A stretch of DNA of 64,000 bases from Cryobacterium suzukii (GCF_004403185.1 NZ_SOHJ01000004.1:401767-465766), one strand, 5' to 3'. Shown: positions 44,031 through 53,405, numbered from the stretch's first letter. Notes: generated from the letters alone by a model not told the origin. Program-made: numbers and translations.

Positions 44031-44733
44031 AGAGCAGCTTGCGCTCGAGCGCCCAGGCTGTCAGTTCGTGCCGACTCGACAGCTGCAGCTTGCGCAGCAC
44101 GGACGAGACATGCGTTTCGACGGTCTTGGCCGCGATGAACAGGGTGCTGGCGACCTCCTTGTAGCTGTAGCCCCGGGCGATGAGGCGCATCACCTCGGTT
44201 TCGCGGGCGGAGAGCCGGTCGAGTTCTTCGGTCGTCTCGGCCGTCTCTCCGGCGACAGCGCCGAAGGCGTCGAGGACGAAGCCGGCCAGGCGGGGAGAGA
44301 ACACGGCGTCACCGTCGGCGACCCGGCGGGCCGCCTCGGAGACTTCGGCTCCTGAGGCGCTCTTGGTGATGTAGCCGCGGGCCCCTGCTCGAATGACGCT
44401 CACGACGTCGTCGGCAGCGTCAGAGACGCTGAGCGCCAGGAACAGGGTGTGCGGTGCGCGCGGCGCCGCCTCACGAATGACCTCGGCGCCGCCCCCGCCG
44501 TGCCCGCCTGGCAGGTGCACGTCGAGCAGCACGACCCGCGGCTGCAGGTCGATCACCGAGTTGATGGCCGCGTCGACTGTCGCTGCCTCGCCGAGCACGG
44601 TGATGTCGGCATCGAGTTCGGCGCGCAGTCCCGACCGAAAGATGGAGTGGTCGTCGACGATGAGTACGCGCAGGCCAGCGGATGCCGCGCTCGGCTCGAT
44701 GGCCGCCCGGTCGCTCACATTGTGGTCGGTCAT
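44029..44733 (-). CDS. NarL/LuxR-type response regulator of the PspC system
   Basis: 234 residues. An approx. 20-residue N-terminal extension precedes the receiver domain (LIVDDHSIFRSGLRAELDAD; phospho-aspartate in VVLLDVHLPGGHG; lysine in YITKSAS). The C-terminal LuxR domain reads LSARETEVMRLIARGYSYKE and TVETHVSSVLRKLQLSSRHE. It overlaps the kinase stop by 4 bp. It probably binds the palindromic/tandem-repeat region between the kinase and the divergent PspC gene. Confidence 0.93.
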   Translation of the reverse strand: MTDHNVSDRAAIEPSAASAGLRVLIVDDHSIFRSGLRAELDADITVLGEAATVDAAINSVIDLQPRVVLLDVHLPGGHGGGGAEVIREAAPRAPHTLFLALSVSDAADDVVSVIRAGARGYITKSASGAEVSEAARRVADGDAVFSPRLAGFVLDAFGAVAGETAETTEELDRLSARETEVMRLIARGYSYKEVASTLFIAAKTVETHVSSVLRKLQLSSRHELTAWALERKLL

Positions 44734-46091
44734 CGCACGCTCGTTTCGGTGTGGTGCTCATCGGTGGCCGATACGGTTCGCGTCGGCAGGGTCAGCAGAA
44801 TCTCGGTGCCGGCGCCGCCCGGACCTGGGCGCACGGCGGCGGTTCCGCCGGCCCGACGCATGCGCCCGAAAATGGATTCGCGCACGCCGAGGCGGTCTGG
44901 AGGAATCAGGGCGAGCCGAAAGCCCGGGCCCCGGTCAGTGACGCTCAGTTCAATGCCGCGTGCACTCGTCTCGAGGTACACCGACACGGCTCCGCCGGCA
45001 TGCCTGGCCGCGTTGAGCATGGCCTCGCGGGCGGCCGCGACGAGCGATTCCGGGGCATCCGCGCTGCTCACGTTCGCTTCGGGGCTGGCCGCCGAACGCA
45101 CGCCCACCCCGGCGCCGACCGTGACAACCTCGAAGTGCACCGCAAAGTCCTCTTCGATCTCCCCGGCGATGCGGCGCAGCGCGGCGGCCAGATCGGTCGC
45201 GGGTTCGGCGCCTCCGGATCGGCTCCCGGTGAACAGCCACTCGCGCAGTTCGCGTTCCTGCGCGCGGGCCAGCCGCGCGGCATCGCTGTGTGGCCCGGCC
45301 TTCTGCTGGATGAGCGCCAAGGTCTGCAGCACCGAATCGTGCAGGTGCGCGGCAATGTCGGCCCGTTCCGCTTCACGGGCCCGTGCGGCGCGCTCGTCGG
45401 CGAGGTCACTCCACAGCCGCAGCAGCCACGGCGCAGTCACCACTGCGACACCGAGCAGGACGGATGCCGCGGCCAGAATAACCGTCCACGCGTTCGGGTT
45501 GGTGCCCGTCACGAAAAACAGCAGAATACCCACGGCGACCAGGACCAGCGCCCCCAGAATGCGCACCAGCAACCCCGAGGATTGCTGAGCCGCGCCGCTG
45601 CGCATATCGGCGAACTGGCGCCAGGCGAGTGCGGTTCCGGCCAGCACGACGATGGCGGGCACCACCACGGCGAGCGGGATGTCGGCACCGAGGCGGCTCG
45701 CCACGAGGGCGCCACCGGCAGCCAGCAGGGCGAGGCCGAGCAGGATTTCGGTGACGGGCGCGGCTCGGGCGGAGTCGGCATCCGCTCGGGAGAACCCACT
45801 CCGGCCGATCATGGCCTCGGAACCCGACAGTGTCGCCGGGGCGGCCTGAACCGAGGCAGAGGAAAGAGCGGACGCGACATTCGACCGCGCGAGGCTCGAC
45901 TTGGGCAGCGGGTCCGCTGCCGCGCCGCCCGAAGGAATCGTCACCCACAGCCAGGCATAGAACAGGGCACCGAAGCCGCTACAAAAGCTGAGCAGCACCG
46001 TGACCAGTCGCACCGTGGCGAGGGGAACGCCGGTGTGCTCGGCGAAACCGGCACACACTCCGCCGACGAGGCGGAGCCGGGGCCGGGTCAT
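44730..46091 (-). CDS. Sensor histidine kinase with N-terminal PspC domain
   Basis: 453 residues from the ATG at 46091 (TTG at 46118 is open but weaker). PspC domain at about 5-55 (RLVGGVCAGFAEHTGVPLAT), then four transmembrane helices (about 115-245), HisKA_3 with phospho-His in DIAAHLHDSVLQTLALIQQK, and an HATPase with EAMLNAARHAGG, VTDRGPGF and RESIFGRM. The degenerate G2 region is usual for this subgroup. PspC-linked kinases respond to cell-envelope stress in actinobacteria. Divergent from a PspC membrane protein. Confidence 0.92.
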   Translation of the reverse strand: MTRPRLRLVGGVCAGFAEHTGVPLATVRLVTVLLSFCSGFGALFYAWLWVTIPSGGAAADPLPKSSLARSNVASALSSASVQAAPATLSGSEAMIGRSGFSRADADSARAAPVTEILLGLALLAAGGALVASRLGADIPLAVVVPAIVVLAGTALAWRQFADMRSGAAQQSSGLLVRILGALVLVAVGILLFFVTGTNPNAWTVILAAASVLLGVAVVTAPWLLRLWSDLADERAARAREAERADIAAHLHDSVLQTLALIQQKAGPHSDAARLARAQERELREWLFTGSRSGGAEPATDLAAALRRIAGEIEEDFAVHFEVVTVGAGVGVRSAASPEANVSSADAPESLVAAAREAMLNAARHAGGAVSVYLETSARGIELSVTDRGPGFRLALIPPDRLGVRESIFGRMRRAGGTAAVRPGPGGAGTEILLTLPTRTVSATDEHHTETSVR

Positions 46092-46123
46092 CCGTTCGGT
46101 TCTCACCTGTTCATCCAAGCACG

Positions 46124-46174
46124 CTCCACCCGCAGTGGAGATTCCACTGCCATCAATCAGGGTTCAATCAGGGT
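46124..46174. promoter_or_regulatory. Putative operator region of the divergent PspC system
   Basis: Two elements lie in the 127-bp intergenic region. First, an inverted repeat GCAGTGGA-GAT-TCCACTGC (46132-46150), which overlaps a second inverted repeat CTCCAC/GTGGAG (46124-46140). Second, an exact tandem duplication of TCAATCAGGGT (46153-46163 and 46164-46174); the 11-bp period puts both copies on one DNA face. They fit binding of the LuxR-type regulator encoded by this system. Confidence 0.6.
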
Positions 46175-46218
46175 CATCCCCCATGGCAGCGGTCTCAGCG
46201 CGCTGTCAGACTCGGGTC

Positions 46219-47769
46219 ATGACCGACACACCGAGGGCCCAAACACCTCGCCCCGACCAAATCACCCGCTTCTTCGACTGGATCCGCGGCAGCGGCCTCC
46301 ACCGCGACGGCGACCGCTGGATCGCCGGCGTCTGCGGCGGCATTGCCGCCCGCACCGGGCTCGACCCACTGATCGTGCGCGGCATCGCCGTCGTGATCGC
46401 CATTCTCGGCGGACCCGTTGTCTTCGCTTACGCCGTCGGCTGGGCACTCCTGCCACGCGGCGGCCGTATCTATGCCGAAACCGCCATCCGCGGCCGCTTC
46501 GAACCGGCCATGATCGCGATCGGCGCTCTACTCCTGTTCACCGTCGTGCCGCTGTTCCGTGGCTTCGGATGGAACGGCTCAACCGGCCTGTGGGCGCTTC
46601 CCGATTGGATCGAGAGCCTCTTCTCCTTCGGCTGGGGTCTGGCAGTCACTGCGGGCATCGTCTGGCTGGTCGTGTATCTGGTGCGCCGTTCCCGGAAACC
46701 GCGCCGGGCACCCGATTCGAGGCCCGGTTTCGGGCCGTTCGCTCCCCCCGCTGGCCCGACCGGTTCAACCGGCCCGTTCGGCCCTGGCAGCGTCTACGAC
46801 CCACGACCGGCTTCCGGTCCCGACGCGGGCATGTACCCCCAAACGGATGCTGCGGCCCCGTCGTCGGATTCCGCCCAGACGAGCACGACCACCGCGAGCG
46901 CGGGCCCTGCCGAACCGCACACCATAGCCGCCCCGAACCTGGCTGTCGCCGCCACGAGCACGGCCACGACAGCCGCTCCGACCGTCGGCACAACCTATGC
47001 CCCGATCAATCCGTACGCGCCGGACTCGGCCAGGAGCATCCGCTCTGAACAGAATCGAGCCTGGCAGGAACAGAACCGCGCCCGCCAGCAAGCCCACCGC
47101 GCCCGGGTTCGCGCCCGCCGTCCCGGTGCCGGCTACAGCGCCATCGTGCTGGGCCTGGCTTTGGCCACCGGCGCCGTGGCTGCCGGTGTGAATTCGAACG
47201 GCATCTGGTCGCAGGACGCGGTCATTCTCGGCGTCGCATTCGCCCTCGGAGTGCTCGCGCTCGGCATCGTCATCGCCGGAATCCGCGGACGCACCGACGG
47301 CGCCATGGGCGGGTTCGCCTTTCTGGCTGCGGCCACCCTCGTCGTGCTCGGAGTGTTCCCGCAGGGCACCCAATTCTCGGTTGTCGGCAACACCGTCTGG
47401 TCGCCGAGCGCGAATTCCGCCGCGGCAGACCAGACCTCCAGCTACGCCATGATCGTGGGCAACACCACGCTCAACCTGAGCGATTTCGACAACCCCGGTC
47501 TCGACGAGCACGCCGTCATCGACGTCTGGCTCCTCACCGGCGCCACCGACATTCAACTCCCACAGGATGCCCCGGTGCGCGTCGAATCGCACGCCCTGGT
47601 CGGCGGTGTGGAGTATTCCGGCCGCGCTGTTGCCGTTGAAAACGGCGAGAACATGGGCGTGCTCGCCGTCGATGCGCGCACCTTCAACGCGAGCAACCGT
47701 GGCGACGGCCCGCTCGTGCGCATCTGGACCCTCGCCGGCGTCGTGACGCTCGATTCCTCCAACAACTAG
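46219..47769 (+). CDS. PspC-domain membrane protein with C-terminal LiaF-like domain
   Basis: 516 residues from the ATG at 46219. PspC domain at about 25-80 (RWIAGVCGGIAARTGLDPLI), further helices to about 155, then a long Pro/Ala/Ser/Thr-rich linker (about 160-290) and three more helices (about 310-390). The C-terminal domain (about 405-516; SYAMIVGNTTLNLSDF, then a beta-rich tail) resembles LiaF-type domains. LiaF-like proteins restrain cognate envelope-stress kinases. Divergent from the kinase/regulator pair, so the three genes likely form one envelope-stress circuit (inference). Confidence 0.82.
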   Translation: MTDTPRAQTPRPDQITRFFDWIRGSGLHRDGDRWIAGVCGGIAARTGLDPLIVRGIAVVIAILGGPVVFAYAVGWALLPRGGRIYAETAIRGRFEPAMIAIGALLLFTVVPLFRGFGWNGSTGLWALPDWIESLFSFGWGLAVTAGIVWLVVYLVRRSRKPRRAPDSRPGFGPFAPPAGPTGSTGPFGPGSVYDPRPASGPDAGMYPQTDAAAPSSDSAQTSTTTASAGPAEPHTIAAPNLAVAATSTATTAAPTVGTTYAPINPYAPDSARSIRSEQNRAWQEQNRARQQAHRARVRARRPGAGYSAIVLGLALATGAVAAGVNSNGIWSQDAVILGVAFALGVLALGIVIAGIRGRTDGAMGGFAFLAAATLVVLGVFPQGTQFSVVGNTVWSPSANSAAADQTSSYAMIVGNTTLNLSDFDNPGLDEHAVIDVWLLTGATDIQLPQDAPVRVESHALVGGVEYSGRAVAVENGENMGVLAVDARTFNASNRGDGPLVRIWTLAGVVTLDSSNN

Positions 47770-47778
47770 GACCCCACC

Positions 47779-48201
47779 ATGACCACTCCGCTTTCCCCCA
47801 CGGGCCCCGACGCCGCTCATCCCGGCGCGAACGCCCCCACCGAAGATTTCTCCGTGAACCCGGCTGACGACGCGCCGGCAACCGCGAATCTGGCGGACAA
47901 TCCAACTGTCCCCGACCCGGAACCGCGCATTCCTCCGCGGGAGCACGATGCGACGCCCAGCTTCTTCGCCCCGAACACCGACAGGCCGACGACCACTGCT
48001 GCTGCCATGCCTCGACTGCGCCCCCGCTTCGCCACGATCCTCTGGGGCATCCTCCTGCTCGCCTTCGCCGCCTACATGGTGGTCTTCACGCTGCTGCCGG
48101 CGCCGCCGGATCCCACGCTCTGGCTACTCGGCGGCGTGATAGCGGTCGGGCTCGGCCTGGTCGTGGCCGGTATCGCCGCTGCCGCTCGTCGCGCCGACTG
48201 A
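47779..48201 (+). CDS. Small membrane protein with disordered N-terminus, PspC operon
   Basis: 140 residues, no recognised family. Residues about 1-80 are Pro/Ala/Asp-rich and probably disordered; two transmembrane helices follow (about 84-106 and 112-134) with a short AAARRAD tail. It starts 9 bp after the PspC protein, so it is co-transcribed and probably part of the same envelope module. Confidence 0.75.
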   Translation: MTTPLSPTGPDAAHPGANAPTEDFSVNPADDAPATANLADNPTVPDPEPRIPPREHDATPSFFAPNTDRPTTTAAAMPRLRPRFATILWGILLLAFAAYMVVFTLLPAPPDPTLWLLGGVIAVGLGLVVAGIAAAARRAD

Positions 48202-48229
48202 CGGGCGCCGCCCGGGCGCATCCGTGAAG

Positions 48230-49396
48230 CTACAGCGTGAGTCCCACAAGCACCGGCTCGGGCTGCAGGTTCACACCGAACTCGGCCTGCACCCGGCCGA
48301 GCACGTACCGCGCCAGTTCGGTCACTTCCGCGGCGGTGGCCCCGCCGGTATTCGTCAAGGCCAGGGTGTGTTTGCTCGACACGGCCGCCCTCGATCCCGG
48401 CAGGCGAAACCCCCGATTGACCCCGGAGCGTTCGATCAACCAGGCGGCGCTGAGCTTGACCAGTCGCACGGGTTCCTCACCGGGAATGGGTCCGACCCCC
48501 ACATATTCCTCGAGCGGAATAACTCGATCAGCCGGCTCCGCCTCGAGCGGCCAGCGCGGGGCATCCGTCGGTAGGGAGCGCGCAAACGCCTCCGTCACGA
48601 TCGGGTTGGTGAAGAACGATCCGGCGCTGAACGTGTCGGGGTCGCTGGGGTCTAGCACCATTCCCTTGCCGGCCCGCAGCCCGAGCACGGTTGCCCGCAC
48701 GATCGAAAGCGGCACCCGGTCGCCGAGCTGAACACCAAGCGCCCCGGCGAGCTGGGCGTACTTCAACGGCTGGCCGAGGGTGCTTCCCAAAACGGATGCC
48801 TCGGCCGCGGTGTCGTGCAGCTCCAGCTCGATCGCGAGCACGACGCCGCGCAGCCCCTGCTTGAGCGCAGAGGTGCGGTAGCCGAGGCCCAGCTCGGCAC
48901 GCTGCAGACGTTCGACCTCGCCGGTTTCATAGGAGAGAAAGTCGATCGCCACGAGGCTGTCCGCGAGCTCCTGGCCGTAGGCTCCAATGTTCTGCACCGG
49001 GGCGGCGCCGCACGATCCGGGGATGCCCGACAGCGCTTCGATGCCGGCCCAGCCGTGATCCACGGTATAGGCCACGAGGTCGTCCCACGGCTCGCCGGCC
49101 TGCACGCGGAGTCGCACCCGATCGGTCGGTCCGGTGACGGCATCCGCTTCGCTGGTGGCCTTACTGCCGAGCACCTCGATACCACGAGTCACCACATGGA
49201 TGACGATGCCGTCGAAGCCCTCGTCGGCGACGACGGTGTTGGAGCCGCCGCCGAGCAACAACCAGTTCTCCTCCATGCCCCAGACCACGAGGGTCTCGTT
49301 GATGAGGTCCTGCTCGGTGACCGGCGCCACCCGCGCGGCTGGCGGCCCGCCGACCCGAAAGGTGGTGAGGGTACTGAGCGCAACGGGTTCAATCAT
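48230..49396 (-). CDS. murB: UDP-N-acetylenolpyruvoylglucosamine reductase
   Basis: 388 residues. Reduces enolpyruvyl-UDP-GlcNAc to UDP-MurNAc with NADPH and FAD in peptidoglycan synthesis. FAD-binding blocks LLLGGGSNTVVADEGFDGIV and GIPGSCGAAPVQNIGAYGQE; catalytic Ser in DTFSAGSFFTNPIV and Glu near QPEPVLVG. Long, as in other actinobacterial MurB proteins. It lies 3 bp after the MaoC-like gene stop, in the known UPF0336-MaoC-murB order. Confidence 0.96.
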   Translation of the reverse strand: MIEPVALSTLTTFRVGGPPAARVAPVTEQDLINETLVVWGMEENWLLLGGGSNTVVADEGFDGIVIHVVTRGIEVLGSKATSEADAVTGPTDRVRLRVQAGEPWDDLVAYTVDHGWAGIEALSGIPGSCGAAPVQNIGAYGQELADSLVAIDFLSYETGEVERLQRAELGLGYRTSALKQGLRGVVLAIELELHDTAAEASVLGSTLGQPLKYAQLAGALGVQLGDRVPLSIVRATVLGLRAGKGMVLDPSDPDTFSAGSFFTNPIVTEAFARSLPTDAPRWPLEAEPADRVIPLEEYVGVGPIPGEEPVRLVKLSAAWLIERSGVNRGFRLPGSRAAVSSKHTLALTNTGGATAAEVTELARYVLGRVQAEFGVNLQPEPVLVGLTL

Positions 49397-49399
49397 GTT

Positions 49400-49822
49400 T
49401 CAGGCCAGGTTGACGCGCGCCTGCGCCTTGCCGAGAACGGTCGCTCCGTTGAACGTCACGGTGAGGTCAATGCGGGCGACGTGGGCTTCCAGGTCGATCG
49501 CGCCGACTTTGGCGACCACGGACACCGTGGCACCTTCAATGACATCAACGAAGACCGGGCGAGTAAATCGCACCTGGTAGTCCAGAACCCGGGCCGGGTC
49601 ACCGACCCAGTCGACGACGGGCTGCACGGCCAGGCCCATGGTGAGCATGCCGTGGGCGAGCACTCCGGACAGTCCCACCGACTGCGCGACATCATCGCGG
49701 TAGTGAATGGCATTGAAATCACCGGATGCCCCGGCGTAGCGCACGAGGGAATCGCGGGTCAAGGGGAAATTTGCCTCGGCGACGACATCGCCGACAGTGA
49801 GCTCGGTCAGCACGGGGGTCAT
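49400..49822 (-). CDS. MaoC-like (R)-hydroxyacyl dehydratase (HadB-like)
   Basis: 140 residues, hot-dog fold. The hydratase-2 motif is intact: YAGASGDFNAIHYRDDVAQS (catalytic Asp and His), then GVLAHGMLTMGLAVQ. It probably forms a heterodimer with the upstream-encoded UPF0336 protein, as HadA-HadB do in mycobacterial fatty acid elongation. Start overlaps the partner's stop by 4 bp. Confidence 0.88.
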   Translation of the reverse strand: MTPVLTELTVGDVVAEANFPLTRDSLVRYAGASGDFNAIHYRDDVAQSVGLSGVLAHGMLTMGLAVQPVVDWVGDPARVLDYQVRFTRPVFVDVIEGATVSVVAKVGAIDLEAHVARIDLTVTFNGATVLGKAQARVNLA

Positions 49823-50265
49823 TCGTCTCCCCTGACGACGAGGGTGGAGATGGCGGTCACGACGTGCGCGCCCGCCGCATCAACAATGGTGGACTCGGCG
49901 GTCACCATTGAGTGGCCACCGAGGCTCTTGATACTCGTCACCGCGAGTGTCGCCGTGAGTTCATCGCCGGCGACGATCGGCCGGGTGTAGCTGAAGCGCT
50001 GGTCGCCGTGCACAACGCGGGTGAAGTCGATTCCGCCATCCGGTTCGGCCAGCAGTTGGGCGAGGGTGGCCTCCTGCACGACCACGGCAAAGGTCGGCGG
50101 GGCGACGACGTCGTGGTGGCCGGCCGCGCGGGCCGCTTCGGGATCGTGGTTGATCGGGTTGGTCGCGAACACGGCGCGGGAGAATTCGCGCACCTTTTCA
50201 CGGCCGACAAGGTACGGTGCGACCGGCGGAAAGACCCGCCCCTGCAACTCTGGGTTCACTGACAC
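49819..50265 (-). CDS. UPF0336/FAS1-like dehydratase N-terminal (HadA-like) protein
   Basis: 148 residues, hot-dog fold without a full hydratase motif. Family features: GRVFPPVAPYLVGREKVREF near the N-terminus, ATNPINHDPEAARAAGHHDV and QRFSYTRPIVAGDELTATLA. In mycobacteria the equivalent subunit binds the acyl chain while the MaoC partner is catalytic. Overlaps the MaoC gene and precedes murB. Confidence 0.87.
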   Translation of the reverse strand: MSVNPELQGRVFPPVAPYLVGREKVREFSRAVFATNPINHDPEAARAAGHHDVVAPPTFAVVVQEATLAQLLAEPDGGIDFTRVVHGDQRFSYTRPIVAGDELTATLAVTSIKSLGGHSMVTAESTIVDAAGAHVVTAISTLVVRGDE

Positions 50266-50336
50266 TCGTCGAGTCTACTCAGAGAGCTCCCGCCGATTGT
50301 CAGGAGCACGCCGCGACAAGGCGCACACTATTAAGC

Positions 50337-50804
50337 GTGAAATGTGTATCCGTGCGCCTCGGTGACCCCGAAGTAGCCCCTCTTCTGCTTGACCTGCACC
50401 GTGAATACGAAACCAGATACGGTGACGGCGATTCCGTGCACGACGTCGACGGGGCAGAGTTCGATCCGCCCACCGGCGGCTTTCTCGTTCTAGTCGACGG
50501 TGACACCACCGTCGCCGGCGGCGGCCTGCGCCAATACGACGCCACCACCGCCGAGGTCAAGCGCATGTGGACCAACCCCGATTACCGACGCCAGGGTCAC
50601 GCGAAGACGATTCTGGGCGAACTCGAGAAGCTCGCCCGAGATCTCGGCTACGAGCGGATGCGTTTGGAAACCGGCTACGCGCAGCCCGAAGCCCTCGCCC
50701 TCTACCGCAGCCTCGGTTTCATCGACATCGGTAACTACGGCATCTACGAGCACGCCTCCGGTTTCGAGCTGCTCCTCTCGAGAGCGCAAGAAGTGCCCGT
50801 TTGA
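50337..50804 (+). CDS. GNAT-family N-acetyltransferase
   Basis: 155 residues from the GTG at 50337; upstream extension would overlap the divergent HadA-like gene. Acetyl-CoA loop visible as MWTNPDYRRQGHAKTILGEL (about 80-99; R-x-x-G-x-A), then the beta-bulge and C-terminal ETGYAQPEALALYRSLGF and YGIYEHAS. Substrate unknown. Divergent from the dehydratase-murB operon with a 71-bp spacer. Confidence 0.88.
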   Translation: MKCVSVRLGDPEVAPLLLDLHREYETRYGDGDSVHDVDGAEFDPPTGGFLVLVDGDTTVAGGGLRQYDATTAEVKRMWTNPDYRRQGHAKTILGELEKLARDLGYERMRLETGYAQPEALALYRSLGFIDIGNYGIYEHASGFELLLSRAQEVPV

Positions 50805-50875
50805 CGCTCACAATCGGGCACTTTTTGCACTCTCGCGGGCAGGAAACCGCGGAGGGGAGGTAGCGTTAGGGGGCC

Positions 50876-51448
50876 ATGCAAAACAAATTGATTCCGCACC
50901 CCGACCTTCCGATCGACCTGCCGACCGACGAGCGCATTCGCGCCGCCGTCGCACACTACGGCGAGAACGTCGTCATCGACAACGCCGTGGCCCTGTTGCG
51001 CGCCAAGAACGCTGGAAAAGACTTTCTGCTCTATGCCGGCGGACGCCACGCACTCGGCATCCTCGAGGGTGCACCCGCGCTGTATTGGCCCGAACTGTGG
51101 GGCGCCCGCGCGCTGCTGCACGTCTGGGGCGAGCAGGCCGCGCCGTACATCGTCGTCGGCCTGAACAACCAGGCATGGCGTGTGCGCGAAATGTGCGCCA
51201 AGGTTGTGCTGCTGCGCGGCCTGCAGGTCGTACCCAAGCTCGTGCGTCTCACCACCGACGAGAACCCGCGCGTGCGTTCCGCCGCGCTGCACGCCCTCGC
51301 CGACCAGGGCACCGCCGACAATATCGCCACGATCGAAGTGCGCCTGCGCGACTCCGACAAGGAAGTGCGCCGTGCCGCCCAGCAGGCTCGCGACGCCATT
51401 CGCTCCCGCCTCAAGCTGACCGAGCCCGAAACCGAGCCCGAGCCTTAG
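50876..51448 (+). CDS. HEAT-repeat protein
   Basis: 190 residues, all-helical. HEAT-like units at about 95-180 (NNQAWRVREMCAKVVLLRGL, TTDENPRVRSAALHALADQG, LRDSDKEVRRAAQQARDAI) end in an acidic Glu/Pro tail. Such proteins usually act as binding scaffolds; partner unknown. Convergent with the PfkB gene. Confidence 0.82.
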   Translation: MQNKLIPHPDLPIDLPTDERIRAAVAHYGENVVIDNAVALLRAKNAGKDFLLYAGGRHALGILEGAPALYWPELWGARALLHVWGEQAAPYIVVGLNNQAWRVREMCAKVVLLRGLQVVPKLVRLTTDENPRVRSAALHALADQGTADNIATIEVRLRDSDKEVRRAAQQARDAIRSRLKLTEPETEPEP

Positions 51449-51469
51449 CTCGACTCGGGCATCCGCTGT

Positions 51470-52366
51470 CTAGGGGCGCCGGAGCAGCGCTCCCTCGTGC
51501 CGACAGGTGGCCGCGGCGGTGAGCATGGCGTCGGCCAAAAGTGCCTTCCAGGCCGTGGAATCCTGCGGCACCCCGTCGTTCACGATGGTGCAAACGGATG
51601 CCGCCAGCGTCGCGTCCCCCGCGCCCATCGTGTCAATGACCGGGCCATCAAGCTCGGCGATCGGGACACTGACCAGCCCATTGTTCTCGAATGAGACTGA
51701 AGCACCGAGCCGCCCGGCGGTCGCCAGCACCGTGTGCGCGCCCCCCTCGACGAGTCGTTCCCGCAGCTCGTCGAGCGTGCTGTCGTAGAGGAGGTCGGCG
51801 TCTTCGTCGCCGACCTTCACGAGCAGGCTGCGAGCGGCGAGCGCCTCAAAGTTGCGCACGAAGCGCGGTCCGTCGTGCAGCATGCCGGCCCGCGGGTTCG
51901 GGTCGATCACGAGGCGATGCTCCGGGTCGGTGACGCAGGCGGCGAACGCCTCGGTCTGCGCGGTGTCGTCGAACGGAAAACAGCTCACGACGACGACGGC
52001 GGCGGCGGCGAGCGCGGCCCGCTCGGCCGCGCCGAACTCGATTCGGCGCGCTTTGGCGGCGTCATTGAAGAAGTAGCGCGGTTCACCATCCGTGCGATCC
52101 GACACAGCCCGGGAAGACCCGAGCGGGCCCGGTGTCGCGATCAGTTGCACGCCGTACTGGTCGAGGAAGGACCGAAGCACCACACCGTCGGCGTCGTCAC
52201 CGACCATCGCGATCAGCGTCGTCGGCACCCCGAGCACGGCCAGACCCACCGCTACGTTCAGAGCTGCGCCGCCGGCAAATTCCCGACTCGCCTCGGAGTC
52301 ACGCAGCACATCGATCAGGGCATCACCGACAACGACGACACGGGAGGGGGCGTTGAGTTCAGGCAT
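51470..52366 (-). CDS. PfkB-family sugar kinase
   Basis: 298 residues from the ATG at 52366, which lies inside the end of the LacI gene (8-bp overlap). Ribokinase fold: substrate site GGAALNVAVGLAVLGVPTTLI, and the C-terminal PfkB signature with catalytic Asp in DTMGAGDATLAASVC. It probably phosphorylates the sugar imported by the CUT2 transporter encoded divergently (ribose, fructose or similar). Confidence 0.9.
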   Translation of the reverse strand: MPELNAPSRVVVVGDALIDVLRDSEASREFAGGAALNVAVGLAVLGVPTTLIAMVGDDADGVVLRSFLDQYGVQLIATPGPLGSSRAVSDRTDGEPRYFFNDAAKARRIEFGAAERAALAAAAVVVVSCFPFDDTAQTEAFAACVTDPEHRLVIDPNPRAGMLHDGPRFVRNFEALAARSLLVKVGDEDADLLYDSTLDELRERLVEGGAHTVLATAGRLGASVSFENNGLVSVPIAELDGPVIDTMGAGDATLAASVCTIVNDGVPQDSTAWKALLADAMLTAAATCRHEGALLRRP

Positions 52367-53405
52367 GGGGTCCAATCTCTCCGGAGCCGCGAGCGATGAG
52401 CTCGGTCGGCACGATGTAGGGGTGCGCGGGGGTCTGGTCGCCGTCCAGGCGGGCCAGCAGGCGTTCGGCTGCGACCTCGCCGATCCGCTGCGGATTCTGG
52501 GCAACCACCGAAAGGCCGGGGCTGAGCAGGTCAGCAAGAGAAATATCGTCGAACCCAACCACGGCCACCCGGTTCTGCAACGCCCGAGCGCGCAACGCGG
52601 TGATAGCACCGATGGTGACGAGGTTCTGACTGGTGAACAACGCTGTCGGCGGGTTAGGCGAGTCGAGCAGGGCCAGCACGGCCCGGTTCGCGGACGCTTC
52701 GTCGTGCAGGTCGACAATCACCGGAATGTCGCGGGTGGCCACGCCCGCTCGGCCCAGTTCCTCGAGAAAACCGCGTCGACGTTCGCGGGCCGTCTGAATT
52801 GAATCGAGGTCGCCCAGATAGGCAATGCGGCGGTGTCCGTGTTCCAACAGATGCCGGGTGGCAAGGGCCGCGCCGGCGGCATTGTCGCTGACGACAGCAT
52901 CCGCTTCAATTCCGGCCGGTTCGCGGTCGATGAACACCATGGGCGTTCTGCGACGCAGCTCCGGAGCCAGGTAGGCCTGACTCGTGGCGACCGTGGCGAG
53001 AATCAGGCCGTCAACCCGGCGTTGCAGAAAAGCCGAGACGAGGGCCTCCTCCCGCTCGGAATCGTCGTCGAGACTTGAGGCAAACACCGCGATTCCACGA
53101 GCGGTCGCGGCCTTTTCAACGGCCCGATGCAGTGTTCCATAGAACGGGTTGGCCACGCTGCCCACGAGCAGACCGAGGGTCTTGGTGCGTCCGTCCGCGC
53201 GGCGCAGGTTACCGGCGTGCAGATCGGGCTGATAGTCGAGGCTGTCAGCGGCTTGTTTGACCTTGGCGCGAGTGGCCGGTGAAACATCGGGCTCACCGTT
53301 GATAACCCGGGATACTGTTTTAATGCCGACGCCGGCGAGCGCGGCGACCTGACGCATGGTCGGCCGGGGCCGCGGGCCGACACTGCTTTCCGACATCGTT
53401 GTCAC
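52359..53405 (-). CDS. LacI-family regulator of the CUT2 sugar operon
   Basis: 348 residues. Helix-turn-helix TMRQVAALAGVGIKTVSRVI (about 16-35), hinge, and ribose-binding-like effector domain (LGLLVGSVANPFYGTLHRAV to AVVGFDDISLADLL). Translationally coupled to the kinase gene. One copy of its likely operator overlaps its own start, the other precedes the binding-protein gene. Confidence 0.92.
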   Translation of the reverse strand: MTTMSESSVGPRPRPTMRQVAALAGVGIKTVSRVINGEPDVSPATRAKVKQAADSLDYQPDLHAGNLRRADGRTKTLGLLVGSVANPFYGTLHRAVEKAATARGIAVFASSLDDDSEREEALVSAFLQRRVDGLILATVATSQAYLAPELRRRTPMVFIDREPAGIEADAVVSDNAAGAALATRHLLEHGHRRIAYLGDLDSIQTARERRRGFLEELGRAGVATRDIPVIVDLHDEASANRAVLALLDSPNPPTALFTSQNLVTIGAITALRARALQNRVAVVGFDDISLADLLSPGLSVVAQNPQRIGEVAAERLLARLDGDQTPAHPYIVPTELIARGSGEIGPHA

